The notes below the pieces were generated by a model. That model was not told the origin of the DNA and made no database searches. It saw nothing but the letters and a program-made list of their open reading frames with translations. A stretch of DNA of 54,450 bases, from the NCBI GenBank assembly GCA_022841505.1, contig JALHRK010000002.1, positions 1 through 54,450 of the forward strand. The letters are read 5' to 3'. Made by a program: the position numbers and the translations under genes. This DNA is from Saprospiraceae bacterium (GTDB taxonomy: Bacteria; Bacteroidota; Bacteroidia; Chitinophagales; Saprospiraceae). This document shows, piece by piece, positions 17,641-26,739 of this stretch (positions are counted from its first letter, which is position 1; the number at the start of each line of letters is the position of its first letter).

Positions 17641-18366
17641 TTAATGGCAATGAATAACGGCTGGAGGGTTAGGATCACTGCCTCCAGGGTGATGCGCCGG
17701 GCTTACCAGCGGAATGCCCAAATTTAACCCCCGCAGGATGAGCAGCACCGCAATCGCCATGGTGAGGTGGGGAATCATTTTATTTATTTTCATCCGGATT
17801 CCGGAGGGAATAAATTTCCCAAACACCATCGTAAGGGCCATCAGCGGCAAGGTGCCGATCCCAAACGCAAACATTAAAAGACTGCTTTTCAAAATAGTGC
17901 CGGTAGCCAATGCCGCCGCGATGGCCACGTAGACTAACCCACACGGCAAAAAACCATTGACGGCGCCAATGGTGAAATAGGAAAAAAGAGATTTTTCCGA
18001 TTTCAGGTAGTGCCCCAGTTTGACTTTGATGGATTGGGTAAACCGGCTCAGGGCATTGATGTTTGGGTTGCCGAATTGGTTGTTCAATAAAATAACCAAA
18101 ATGAAAAGCCCGGCTACGCCGGACAACCATTGCTGGATTTTGAACAGGGCAAAACCCTGTCCCAGCAACCCGAAAATGATGCCCATCGAAGCGTAGGATA
18201 CTGCCCGGCCAATATTGTAAAGAGAAATCGCAACTGTTTTCTGAAAACCGGGCAAATGATGAACCGGCAAAGACAAAGCCAGCGGCCCGCACATACCCAC
18301 GCAGTGAATACTTCCGATCAACCCGATAGAAAGCCCGGAAAGCAGCACTACGACAATTTCGTTCAT
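17641..18366 (-). CDS. TauE/SafE- (UreH/DsbD-) like membrane protein of the cbb3 oxidase cluster
   Basis: 241 residues, six or so membrane segments. The N-terminal motif GLIGSIHCVGMCGPLALSLP and the central NGFLPCGLVYVAIAAALA identify the sulfite exporter/UreH-like family that regularly follows ccoGH. In this setting it is thought to help copper handling or redox-linked assembly of the oxidase; the name sulfite exporter is probably misleading. The C-terminal tail is rich in His (AHHPGGSDPN to IHCH), which could bind metal. The ATG overlaps the ccoH stop by 4 bp, so it is translationally coupled and is the last gene of the operon. Confidence 0.8.
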   Translation of the reverse strand: MNEIVVVLLSGLSIGLIGSIHCVGMCGPLALSLPVHHLPGFQKTVAISLYNIGRAVSYASMGIIFGLLGQGFALFKIQQWLSGVAGLFILVILLNNQFGNPNINALSRFTQSIKVKLGHYLKSEKSLFSYFTIGAVNGFLPCGLVYVAIAAALATGTILKSSLLMFAFGIGTLPLMALTMVFGKFIPSGIRMKINKMIPHLTMAIAVLLILRGLNLGIPLVSPAHHPGGSDPNPPAVIHCH

Positions 18367-18806
18367 CCTTTGATATTGATTTCCTGCTCTTCGTAATATT
18401 GTTTTTCCTGGCTGTCCCAGCCAATCCGCGCTTTGTACAGTCCCGGCGAAAACTTAGCCTGGTCAATCAGGAATACGCCGTTTGTATCTGGCGAAAACTC
18501 CAGGCTGATGTCTTTATCCTGATCGTCGTTTCGGAGGAATTCAATTTTGCCATTTTTAAAGCCTGAAAGCAGGGTGGCAGGAATTTGCACAGCGATCCCG
18601 CCGTCAGGATTCTGTAATACCAGAGGGTCCGTACTCACCGCGTTGAGGTTGTGCGCGGCGTCTATGAGGTTTTGGTATTTCAATTCCTGTGCATAGTAGT
18701 TTTTGTCTACCATCTCATTGGTCTGCTGCATCGCCACATACACCATGGTCAGCATGGCAACGATGAAGGTGATGATGACAAATGTGATTTTATATCCCCA
18801 GTTCAT
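18363..18806 (-). CDS. ccoH: cbb3 oxidase assembly protein CcoH/FixH
   Basis: 147 residues. One N-terminal membrane segment (KITFVIITFIVAMLTMVYVAM), then the family's QTNEMVDKNYYAQELKYQ region and a beta-rich periplasmic domain. FixH/CcoH proteins associate with the cbb3 oxidase during assembly. Starts 5 bp after ccoG and overlaps the tauE/safE-like gene by 4 bp, within the cco operon. Confidence 0.88.
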   Translation of the reverse strand: MNWGYKITFVIITFIVAMLTMVYVAMQQTNEMVDKNYYAQELKYQNLIDAAHNLNAVSTDPLVLQNPDGGIAVQIPATLLSGFKNGKIEFLRNDDQDKDISLEFSPDTNGVFLIDQAKFSPGLYKARIGWDSQEKQYYEEQEINIKG

Positions 18807-18811
18807 GGCTT

Positions 18812-20215
18812 TTATTTGAATGGTCCCAAAAATTTGGTCTTCACGGTTTGAATTTTTTCATCCCCCTGATAGACGCCTATTCGCAAGGTCGAGCTGCGTT
18901 TTTTGATTTGATCTTTCGGTATTTCTAAAAAGAAAGTCACTTCGCTGATGGCTTCTTTTTTCAGGGTAATTTGCTGGTTTCCAACTAATTTAATCGTTCC
19001 GTCCATGCCCTCTAATTTGAGCGTAAGCGGAATTTCCTCTCTTGTTTTATTGATGATTTTTGCATCGAACAAGTTGCTGATTTTCCCGCCTTCCACTTCC
19101 TGATAGAGTTGGCCTTTTACCCTTGAAATATACGTATCCACCGTTTTCCGGGTCGCTACCAGAAAGACCATTGCCACCAACAGAACCCCCAGCAAGCCTG
19201 TATACGCCTTCATTCTGGTGTTGAAGCGAGCCGGTTTCCCCGTACTGATTTCATTTTCAGAAGCATACCGGATCAGCCCTCTTTCGAAGTGGAGCGCATC
19301 CATGACTTCGTCGCAGGCGTCAATACACGCGGTGCAACCTACGCACTCCATCTGAACGCCATCCCTGATGTCAATTCCGGTTGGGCAAACCTGGACGCAT
19401 TTCAGACAACTAACGCAATCGCCTTCGGTTCTTACGACATTTTTTTTGAATTTGCCCCGGGGTTCGCCCCTTTTGTAATCGTACGCGATTTGCATTGTGT
19501 CTTTGTCAAACATAACGCTCTGAAGTCGCCCATAAGGACATATTGTCGTGCAGACTATGTCCCTGACAAATGCAAATACAGCATAAAAAAGGAGCGTAAA
19601 AATCACCAGCCCACTCAGCAGCCCAACATGGTCCGCCAGCGGTTCCCTGATGATCTTAACCAATTCGTCAATCCCCAGAATATAAGCCAGAAAGGTATGT
19701 GCAATGACGAAAGAAATCAGCAGGTACAAACCGTGTTTGATGGTTTTCCGGATAATTTTTCCGGAATTCCATTCCCCTGCGTTCAACTTCTTTTGTTGCG
19801 AGGGGGAACCTTCCACCAACCATTCGATGGGCCGGAAAACAAATTCCATAAAAACCGTCTGGGGGCAAGTCCACCCGCAAAACAACCTCCCGTAAATTAC
19901 AGTAAACAAAACAATGAAGATGATAAAGGTGATCATCCCAATTGCAAAAATAAAGAAGTCCTGGGGCCAGAAGATTTTACTGAACAGGATAAATTTACCT
20001 TCGGGCAGGTTGATCATCATGAAAGGCATGCCGTTCACTTTGATAAAGGGCATGATGAAAAATACTGCCAGATAAAGCCAGGCCAAATACTTTCTGTAAT
20101 TCGTCCATTTCCCGGAGGGCTTTAAAGCATAAATCCAGTTCCGGCGCCCAGTTTCAGAGACCGAACTGACTCGGTCTCTGAAAGTTTCTGCGTGCAATAA
20201 ATCTTCCTCTTTCAA
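18812..20215 (-). CDS. ccoG: Cytochrome c oxidase accessory protein CcoG (polyferredoxin)
   Basis: 467 residues. Several membrane segments (KYLAWLYLAVFFIMPF, FIFAIGMITFIIFIVLF) precede the FCGWTCPQTVFMEFVFRPIEWLVEG motif. Two 4Fe-4S motifs follow at about residues 268-307 (CVSCLKCVQVCP, CVGCTACIDACDE), and the C-terminal 110 residues form an Ig-like periplasmic domain. CcoG is a membrane iron-sulfur protein proposed to reduce copper for delivery to the cbb3 catalytic site. It lies 7 bp after ccoP. Confidence 0.93.
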   Translation of the reverse strand: MKEEDLLHAETFRDRVSSVSETGRRNWIYALKPSGKWTNYRKYLAWLYLAVFFIMPFIKVNGMPFMMINLPEGKFILFSKIFWPQDFFIFAIGMITFIIFIVLFTVIYGRLFCGWTCPQTVFMEFVFRPIEWLVEGSPSQQKKLNAGEWNSGKIIRKTIKHGLYLLISFVIAHTFLAYILGIDELVKIIREPLADHVGLLSGLVIFTLLFYAVFAFVRDIVCTTICPYGRLQSVMFDKDTMQIAYDYKRGEPRGKFKKNVVRTEGDCVSCLKCVQVCPTGIDIRDGVQMECVGCTACIDACDEVMDALHFERGLIRYASENEISTGKPARFNTRMKAYTGLLGVLLVAMVFLVATRKTVDTYISRVKGQLYQEVEGGKISNLFDAKIINKTREEIPLTLKLEGMDGTIKLVGNQQITLKKEAISEVTFFLEIPKDQIKKRSSTLRIGVYQGDEKIQTVKTKFLGPFK

Positions 20216-20222
20216 TGCCTTA

Positions 20223-21254
20223 TTATTTATTTACATTCACAGTATCCGGGGCCGTTGCAGTAGTTGTTTCTTCGACGTACAAATCGCCTTGCGGTTCTTT
20301 AGCGCCCGGAGGATTGCTCCCTTTGATGGATTTCACAAAACTCGCAGCCTGCGCCATTTGCATGGGTGAAAGCTGATCTTTCCACGAAATCATCCCTTTG
20401 TCGGGCCTGCCATATTTGATGGTCGTGAAGATCTCTTTTAAAGACCCTCCGTTGATCCAGTAGTCGTCTGTAAGGTTAGGCCCTACGCCACCGGTCATAC
20501 TGCCCCCGTGCGCCATGTGGCAGGGAGCACATTTTTCTCCGAAGATTTTTTTGCCCTGTTCGATATCGGAAGGCCCTAACATCACAACGCTGTTCTCATC
20601 CACTTTATTCGCCTGAGAGGACAACCGGGCCGCGTCTTCAATCTCTGCCCGGGCTATTTCCATTTCGTACTCTTGTACCTGTAGCGGAGCGGATTCGCTG
20701 ACGTGGTATCTCCATAAATATACGATCGCAAATAAAATCGTCAATAGAAACCCTGCGGTAAACCACGGCGGGGTAATATTGTCCAATTCCCGAATGCCAT
20801 CATAGTTGTGGCCGGTATCCACGCTGCCTTCTTCTTCAAGGGGTTTGAAGCGGTTCATTTTATCCCAAACCTGGCTGAACCAGCTTTTTTCAGCGACCCC
20901 AGCCTCGTTAACCGGCGTATAAGCAGCGCGGAAGAAATTGGACGTAAGCCTCGAAAACAATCCGATCAAAAACACCTCCACCACAATCACGAGAATCAAC
21001 AACCAGGTGTAGATGTCGAACCCGGTTGTTGTGGCCGCAGCGGCCGGAGCCGCTGCGTCAGTTGCTTGTGCAGAAACCTGTTGTGAGAAGAACATCAGAA
21101 GCAATAACACCCCGAGTCCTTTATTCAAATCTGATTTATTTTTGCTGTTATTCAACTGGTCTTTTGCTGCCAAAAGCAAGGTTTGCCCAGTCATGTACAA
21201 CGGCAGCAATAAGACCACCGCAATAATCAGCAAAACAGTATTTAATTCAAGCAT
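20223..21254 (-). CDS. ccoP: cbb3-type oxidase subunit CcoP (monohaem)
   Basis: 343 residues. Two or three membrane segments in the first 190 residues (the third is TAGFLLTILFAIVYLWRYH) and a single cytochrome c domain at about 235-320 with one haem site, CAPCH, and a probable distal Met in PDKGMISW. Proteobacterial CcoP carries two haems; the one-haem form with a long N-terminal extension is the usual Bacteroidota version. It passes electrons to the catalytic subunit. It lies 12 bp after the short ccoQ-like gene in the same operon. Confidence 0.92.
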   Translation of the reverse strand: MLELNTVLLIIAVVLLLPLYMTGQTLLLAAKDQLNNSKNKSDLNKGLGVLLLLMFFSQQVSAQATDAAAPAAAATTTGFDIYTWLLILVIVVEVFLIGLFSRLTSNFFRAAYTPVNEAGVAEKSWFSQVWDKMNRFKPLEEEGSVDTGHNYDGIRELDNITPPWFTAGFLLTILFAIVYLWRYHVSESAPLQVQEYEMEIARAEIEDAARLSSQANKVDENSVVMLGPSDIEQGKKIFGEKCAPCHMAHGGSMTGGVGPNLTDDYWINGGSLKEIFTTIKYGRPDKGMISWKDQLSPMQMAQAASFVKSIKGSNPPGAKEPQGDLYVEETTTATAPDTVNVNK

Positions 21255-21266
21255 GGCAATATTATT

Positions 21267-21431
21267 TTAGTTGTCATCTAAAGGAAAGTTTTCAATCCTT
21301 TTGATTTCATTTTTATCAATGCTGTAAACCCAATAGGTCACGAGGACAAAAAAGATCACGAACAGGAGTAAGGAAATAATGGGGTAGACACTCACGCCCG
21401 TTATTTGCTCCAGATAGGTTGAGAATTTCAT
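21267..21431 (-). CDS. ccoQ: Small cbb3 oxidase subunit, CcoQ-like
   Basis: 54 residues (MKFSTYLEQITGVSVYPIIS and on to NFPLDDN). One membrane helix (SLLLFVIFFVLVTYWVYSI) is followed by a short charged tail. Size, topology and position between ccoNO and ccoP fit CcoQ (subunit IV), which stabilises CcoP in the complex. The start codon is 6 bp after the ccoNO stop. Too short for ordinary ORF cut-offs, so easily missed. Confidence 0.85.
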   Translation of the reverse strand: MKFSTYLEQITGVSVYPIISLLLFVIFFVLVTYWVYSIDKNEIKRIENFPLDDN

Positions 21432-21437
21432 CTTGAG

Positions 21438-23564
21438 TTATTTTTTTTGACCTTCCAATTTGATGTCCTTGCCCAATCGTTGCAGATAAGCAATGATGGC
21501 AATGATCTCCTTGTCGGCCATGATTTCAATTTTGTTCTCTTTTAATCCATCGGCAATTCCCCTGGCTTGTTTATCCAGATCGTCGTTTGCAATGGCTTCA
21601 TAACCCTCCGGATAAGGAACACCCAATTTCCGCATAGCGTGAATTTTGGAATTCGTGCTGCCTTTATCAATGTCTTTTTCAAACAAAGACGGGTAGGGAG
21701 GCATGATGGAACCAGGCGCCATAGAAGTGGGGTCGAGCATGTGGTTGAAATGCCAGCTGTCGCCGTATTTGCCCCCGATCCGCGCTAAATCCGGCCCTGT
21801 TCTTTTGCTCCCCCACTGGAATGGGTGGTCGTATACGAATTCCCCGGCTTTGGAATATTCACCATACCGTTTCACTTCATACCGGAAAGGGCGGATCATC
21901 TGGGAGTGGCAGTTGTAGCATCCTTCCCGGATGTAAATATCCCTTCCCTGCAATTCAAGCGGGGTGTAAGGTTTGACAGACGAAATCGTCGGAATATTTT
22001 CTTTTACTAAGAACGTGGGAATCAGCTCAACCAGACCGCCGATGCCAACAACCACTAAACTCAGCGTCAGCAGCAACAGAGGCTTCCTTTCAATAATGCT
22101 GTGCCAGAACGAGTTGGCTGGAGCGCGGTATTCCTTCACCAATGGCGCCGCTTCTGCTTCTTCTTTTGCTAAAAAAGTCCCAGCTTTTGCGGTTTTGATC
22201 AGGTTGTAAACCATGATGATGACCCCCGCTAAATAGATAGTGCCCCCGATGGCTCTGATGATGTAGAAAGGAACAACGGTTTGCACTACATCTATAAACT
22301 GGTATTGCAATTGTCCTTCCGGCGTGAACGCCTTCATCATAAAGTACGAGCGAAATGCGCTCCAGTACATTGGAATCGCGTACAGAATAATACCCAGGGT
22401 TCCGATCCAGAAATGCGTGGAAGCCAATTTTACGGAGTGGAGTTTGGTACTGAACAACCTGGGGATCAACCAGTACATCATACCAAAGGTCAGGAATCCA
22501 TTCCAGCCCAAAGCCCCTATGTGTACGTGCGCCACGGTCCAGTCGCTGTAATGCGAAATGGCGTTGACGTTTTTCAACGACATCATGGGGCCTTCAAAAG
22601 TACTCATGCCATAGGCCGTCACGGCCACCACAAAGAATTTCAGCACCGGATCTTCCCGTACCTTATCCCAGGCGCCGCGCAGGGTGAACAAGCCATTCAG
22701 CATCCCGCCCCAACTCGGCAAAATCAACATGATGGAAAACACCGTTCCCAAAGATTGCGCCCAGTCGGGAAGCGCCGTGTATAACAAGTGGTGAGGGCCC
22801 GCCCAGATGTACAGGAAAATTAAGCTCCAGAAGTGGACGATACTCAGGCGGTAAGAGTAAACCGGGCGACCGGCCGCTTTAGGCAGAAAGTAATACATCA
22901 ACCCCAGATACGGCGTAGTCAGGAAGAACGCCACCGCATTGTGCCCGTACCACCACTGCACAAGCGCATCCTGAACGCCTGCATACATGGAGTAGCTTTT
23001 CATGAATGAAACGGGGATCTCCATCGAATTGACGATGTGCAACATGGCTACCGTTACCCAGGAGGCAATGAAAAACCAGATCGCAACATAAAGGTGCCTT
23101 TCCCTTCTGGTCAGAATGGTACCAAACATATTGACCCCAAAAACTACCCAAATTAAGGTAATCAGGAGGTCAATCGGCCACTCCAACTCTGCGTATTCTT
23201 TACCGGTGGTAAAACCCATCAGCAAAGTTACCGCAGCGCAAACAATGATAAACTGCCAGCCCCAAAAGTGAATTTTGCTCAGCGTATTATTCCACATAGG
23301 CGTTTTTAAGAGCCTCGGAAGGGAATAGTACACCGCAGTAAATATTCCGTTGCCCACAAAAGCAAAGATGACTGCGTTGGTGTGAACCGGACGAAGCCTC
23401 CCAAATGCTAAATGCGGGAAATATTCACTGAAATTAAATACGGGAAACGCCAATTGAAAAGCCGCTATTACGCCCAAAAGCATTCCCACGACACCCCAAA
23501 ATATACATGCAATTGCAAATAATTTAGGGATTTTGTTATCGTAATAAAATTTCTCCAAACCCAT
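21438..23564 (-). CDS. ccoNO: Fused cbb3-type oxidase subunits CcoN and CcoO
   Basis: 708 residues from the ATG at 23564 (MGLEKFYYDNKIPKLFAIAC), preferred over an in-frame ATG at 23633 that would overlap ccoS by 62 bp. Residues 1-485 or so are the haem-copper catalytic subunit CcoN: FGRLRPVHTNAVIF, VQWWYGHNAVAFFLTTPYLG, GPHHLLYTALPDW, HVHIGALGWNGF. After about residue 510 comes the CcoO module: one helix (LLLLTLSLVVVGIGGLVELI), haem site CYNCHSQ and the distal-ligand region MAPGSIMPPYPSLF. The fusion is typical of Bacteroidota. The enzyme reduces oxygen to water with high affinity and pumps protons. Confidence 0.96.
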   Translation of the reverse strand: MGLEKFYYDNKIPKLFAIACIFWGVVGMLLGVIAAFQLAFPVFNFSEYFPHLAFGRLRPVHTNAVIFAFVGNGIFTAVYYSLPRLLKTPMWNNTLSKIHFWGWQFIIVCAAVTLLMGFTTGKEYAELEWPIDLLITLIWVVFGVNMFGTILTRRERHLYVAIWFFIASWVTVAMLHIVNSMEIPVSFMKSYSMYAGVQDALVQWWYGHNAVAFFLTTPYLGLMYYFLPKAAGRPVYSYRLSIVHFWSLIFLYIWAGPHHLLYTALPDWAQSLGTVFSIMLILPSWGGMLNGLFTLRGAWDKVREDPVLKFFVVAVTAYGMSTFEGPMMSLKNVNAISHYSDWTVAHVHIGALGWNGFLTFGMMYWLIPRLFSTKLHSVKLASTHFWIGTLGIILYAIPMYWSAFRSYFMMKAFTPEGQLQYQFIDVVQTVVPFYIIRAIGGTIYLAGVIIMVYNLIKTAKAGTFLAKEEAEAAPLVKEYRAPANSFWHSIIERKPLLLLTLSLVVVGIGGLVELIPTFLVKENIPTISSVKPYTPLELQGRDIYIREGCYNCHSQMIRPFRYEVKRYGEYSKAGEFVYDHPFQWGSKRTGPDLARIGGKYGDSWHFNHMLDPTSMAPGSIMPPYPSLFEKDIDKGSTNSKIHAMRKLGVPYPEGYEAIANDDLDKQARGIADGLKENKIEIMADKEIIAIIAYLQRLGKDIKLEGQKK

Positions 23565-23571
23565 AGCAGAG

Positions 23572-23724
23572 TTACTTTTTGTTAGTTTTTTGATCAAATA
23601 AAATCCTTTGTGCCGGGCTTTGGTCGTCATCAAATTGCCCGTCTTTGACGCTCCATAAAAAAGCGATTAAAAATCCACCTGAAATGCAGATGCTTACAAT
23701 TAATAATATGATGAGGACACTCAT
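23572..23724 (-). CDS. ccoS: cbb3 oxidase maturation protein CcoS
   Basis: 50 residues (MSVLIILLIVSICISGGFLI and on). One membrane helix, then the family's hallmark FLWSVKDGQFDD and SPAQRILFD. CcoS is needed for cofactor insertion into the cbb3 oxidase. It lies between ccoI (9 bp before) and ccoNO (7 bp after). Below normal ORF length cut-offs but clear by sequence and position. Confidence 0.92.
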   Translation of the reverse strand: MSVLIILLIVSICISGGFLIAFLWSVKDGQFDDDQSPAQRILFDQKTNKK

Positions 23725-23733
23725 AGCGTTAAA

Positions 23734-26169
23734 TTAATCAGGGTTAGGTAATGGATGATTTTGTGGTTCCTTTATGCCATGTTGCTTTGCAGCCCATTCT
23801 GTTAAGCCGTAGGTCAACAAAATGATGGTTATAGAGCTGCAAGGCATCAGGATTGCCGCAACGACCGGGGATAAAATGCCCTGAATGGCAAAGTACAGGC
23901 CGATCACATTATAAATTGCTGAAATTGCAAACGTGAATAAGACGATCTTTTTCCCGGTTATGGCATACTGAATAAATGCATCTAATTGGGCCAATTTTGT
24001 AGCTTCAATAATCCCGTCGGAAGAGGGCGTAAAATTATTGCCGGCATCCACAACTGCAATCCCTAAATTGCTCTGCTTCAATGCGCCCGCATCGTTCAGC
24101 CCGTCTCCAATCATCATCACCTGCCGGTCGTGTTTGTTTTGCAATTGGCTGATGTATTCCAATTTTTCCTGCGGGCTCCGGTTGAAAAGCACTTCGCTGT
24201 CTTTTCCCAATAAATCTTCAATATTTTGCAGCTCGGTATCATTATCCCCCGATATGAGCGACAGGGTATATTTCTTTTTCAGAGACTGAATCAGGTTGGT
24301 TACGCCAAAGCGATATTTATTGGAAATAATAAATTCCCCCACAATTTCGCCATCAATGAAGACCACCACTTTGGTTCCGGGTTTTTCGACCTGGTAGGCG
24401 CCTCCAATGAATGCAGGAGAACCCAGTTTGACGTGGCATTCTTCCACCCATCCTTCAATGCCCTGGCCTTCAACCTCTTTATAATGGACAACTTCAGATC
24501 GTCCTTTTTCATTCAGGAACCCGGCGGCCAGCTTGCTTGCGGGGTGCGAAGACTGGTTGAGCAGCGAGGCTACGATCCTTCTATACTGCTCCGACAATAT
24601 TTTTCCGGTGTATCGGACATTCGCGCCGTTTGTTTGCGTGATCGTACCAGTTTTATCCAATACAATATGGTTGATTTTTGAGAGCCGTTCGATCATTTCG
24701 GGAGACCTCAGATAGAATTTATTTAAGCCGAATATTCTGAGAATATTCCCGTTGGTATAGTTTTCAGCAAGCAATAATGCGCACGGGCAGGCGACAATCA
24801 AAACCGTAGTAATGGCATTCCACATCAGGGTTATTTCTCCCCTGCCATACCAATAAAATCCGGCGCCAAATCCCAGTGCCAGCACCACGTAGGTGAAATA
24901 TTTTCCAATGGTATCGTACGTGCTTTTTTTAATCGGTTCTTTTTTGGTAAATACCGGGTTGTTCCATAAATTCGTTAAATAACTTTGAGAAACTTCTTTT
25001 ACAACAATCAATTCCAATAATCCCTCCAATTGCTTGCCTCCGGCGTAAACGATTTCTCCAATATTTACCTGCACCGGAAGGCTTTCGCCGCTTACAAAAC
25101 TGTAATCTATTTTTGCATTTCCTTTTGATAAAATAGCGTCTACCGGAATAATTTCATTGGAATAAATTTGAATAAGGTCATTTTCTTTAACTTTTGAAAT
25201 TTCCGTGGGCGTGATGCAGCCTCCTTTTATAACATTGAGGGCGATGGGAAAAAATGATTTATAGTCCCGGTCAAAAGAGATGGTTTGGTAAGTTCGAGCC
25301 TGGAGCCATCTTCCAATTAACATAAAAAAAACGATCCCGCTCATGCTGTCCAAATACCCGCTGCCGGTTCCGCTGAATATTTCAAACAGACTTCTGAGAA
25401 ATGTAATGGCCAAAGCCAATGTAACTGGCAAATCTATATTGAGGTATTTGTTTTTAAGGCCGTTCCAGGCAGAAACAAAAAATTCTGTAGCTGAATAAAA
25501 CAGGACCGGCAAAGACAACAAAACAATAATGGTACGCAGCAGAAAAGCTACTTTGGGGTCTACCGTATTGGAAACCGCAAAATAATCTGCAAAGCTCATC
25601 ATCATAATATTGCTGAAACAGAACCCTGCAACACCGATTTTGTACCAGCGCGTCCGATCCGTTTTGCTTCCTGCTTTCGACGAAATTTCATTCAAACTCA
25701 AATGTGGTTCGTATCCAATTCCGTCAAGGGTCTCAACTACTTTCCGCAAAGAAGTGACCTGGTGATCAAAAACAATAAAAACCTCTTTTTTAGGAAAATT
25801 AACCCTGGATGTAATAATGCCTTCGTTGACCTTATGGATATTTTCCAGTAACCACAAACAACTGCTGCAATGGATTTGCGGGAGATAAAATGTTACGTGG
25901 CTTTGTTGCTGGTTGGAAAAATGAATGAGTTTTTTCTCAATATCTGCATTTTCAAGGAAAGCGTATTTTTCCTTCCGGGAAACCTTGTTTTGAGCCAAAC
26001 CCGGCTTTTCATTTAAATCATAATACGTGCATAAATCGTAATCGTTGAGTATTTCATAGACCGTTTTACACCCCGTACAACAGAAGTGTTTATCTGCTAT
26101 CGCAATAGATTGATCGGGCGCCGGATTGCCGCAGTGATAACAGGATAATATGGTATTCGCTTTACTCAT
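23734..26169 (-). CDS. ccoI: Copper-transporting P-type ATPase CcoI/FixI
   Basis: 811 residues. The N-terminus has a Cys-rich region (CYHCGNPAP, CCTGCKTVYEIL) and a metal-binding domain with CSSCLWLLENI at about residues 101-111. Eight membrane segments surround the ion motif CPC (IVACPCALLLAENY), with the phosphorylation site DKTGT and the hinge MIGDGLNDAGAL. It supplies copper to the cbb3 oxidase. The P-type ATPase GES motif is present as VSGESLPVQVN. It is the first gene of the cco operon; 125 bp upstream holds a candidate operator and then the Rrf2 gene on the same strand. Confidence 0.94.
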   Translation of the reverse strand: MSKANTILSCYHCGNPAPDQSIAIADKHFCCTGCKTVYEILNDYDLCTYYDLNEKPGLAQNKVSRKEKYAFLENADIEKKLIHFSNQQQSHVTFYLPQIHCSSCLWLLENIHKVNEGIITSRVNFPKKEVFIVFDHQVTSLRKVVETLDGIGYEPHLSLNEISSKAGSKTDRTRWYKIGVAGFCFSNIMMMSFADYFAVSNTVDPKVAFLLRTIIVLLSLPVLFYSATEFFVSAWNGLKNKYLNIDLPVTLALAITFLRSLFEIFSGTGSGYLDSMSGIVFFMLIGRWLQARTYQTISFDRDYKSFFPIALNVIKGGCITPTEISKVKENDLIQIYSNEIIPVDAILSKGNAKIDYSFVSGESLPVQVNIGEIVYAGGKQLEGLLELIVVKEVSQSYLTNLWNNPVFTKKEPIKKSTYDTIGKYFTYVVLALGFGAGFYWYGRGEITLMWNAITTVLIVACPCALLLAENYTNGNILRIFGLNKFYLRSPEMIERLSKINHIVLDKTGTITQTNGANVRYTGKILSEQYRRIVASLLNQSSHPASKLAAGFLNEKGRSEVVHYKEVEGQGIEGWVEECHVKLGSPAFIGGAYQVEKPGTKVVVFIDGEIVGEFIISNKYRFGVTNLIQSLKKKYTLSLISGDNDTELQNIEDLLGKDSEVLFNRSPQEKLEYISQLQNKHDRQVMMIGDGLNDAGALKQSNLGIAVVDAGNNFTPSSDGIIEATKLAQLDAFIQYAITGKKIVLFTFAISAIYNVIGLYFAIQGILSPVVAAILMPCSSITIILLTYGLTEWAAKQHGIKEPQNHPLPNPD

Positions 26170-26244
26170 TGTTATTCAAATGTCAATGGTTGTCAGTCTT
26201 ATGGCGACTCAGTTGGCTTTATTGGGTTCTGTATAGGGCTATTT

Positions 26245-26276
26245 AAGATACAGGCAGTTTAATACCTTTTTATCTT
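26245..26276. promoter_or_regulatory. Candidate operator upstream of ccoI (AAGATA-N20-TATCTT)
   Basis: An inverted repeat, AAGATA (26245-26250) and TATCTT (26271-26276), lies 76 bp upstream of the ccoI start. The same pair with a spacer exactly 10 bp longer lies in front of the Rrf2 gene (26868-26909). Shared placement suggests a common regulator, perhaps the Rrf2 protein. The region is AT-rich, so chance remains possible. Confidence 0.35.
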
Positions 26277-26294
26277 TTTTTAGTTCAAAAAAAG

Positions 26295-26729
26295 TTACTG
26301 GTTCTTCAGGAAAAATTTTCCGGAATCTAATTTTTCATTAAAATCCCCTATCGTATTGTTTTCAATCATCTTGATCAGGTTCTTTTTAATTTCCTTGTAT
26401 TCAAAATGCACCGGACAAGGATTTTTTTCAGAGCAAGCTTTCAACCCCAATACACAATCGGTGTATATTTTATCCCCGTCCATTGCTTTAACGATGTCTG
26501 AAATTGAATTTTTTAAATCCGTCTCATCCATGTAAAACCCGCCGTTCGGTCCTTTCACCGAATGCACCAGCCGTTTACGCCCCAGCTCCTGCATTATTTT
26601 TGCAATAAAATGCTCCGGGGCATCGGTACTTTTTGCAATGTCTTTTACACTCACACGTGATTGATCCTTTGATTTTTGGGCCACAAAAATCATTGCCTTG
26701 ATTGCATATTCACATGATTTTGAAAACAT
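26295..26729 (-). CDS. Rrf2-family transcriptional regulator with three cysteines
   Basis: 144 residues. N-terminal winged helix-turn-helix (CEYAIKAMIFVAQK, VSVKDIAKSTDAPEHFIAKIMQELG, VHSVKGPNGGFYM) and a C-terminal dimerisation helix. Cys92, Cys99 and Cys105 (CVLGLKACSEKNPC) occupy the place of the iron-sulfur ligands in IscR/NsrR-type members, with spacing 6 and 5. It therefore probably senses Fe-S status, oxygen or nitric oxide. It sits directly upstream of and on the same strand as the cco operon, separated by 125 bp, and is a good candidate for its regulator. Confidence 0.88.
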   Translation of the reverse strand: MFSKSCEYAIKAMIFVAQKSKDQSRVSVKDIAKSTDAPEHFIAKIMQELGRKRLVHSVKGPNGGFYMDETDLKNSISDIVKAMDGDKIYTDCVLGLKACSEKNPCPVHFEYKEIKKNLIKMIENNTIGDFNEKLDSGKFFLKNQ

Positions 26730-26739
26730 AGGTTATTGG

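Noticed and set aside
19289-20125. 278-codon plus-strand open frame
   Set aside because: It is the complementary shadow of ccoG, whose Fe-S motifs and operon position are clear.
21438-23564. CcoN and CcoO fusion as a novelty, and monohaem CcoP
   Set aside because: Both are known features of Bacteroidota cbb3 oxidases.
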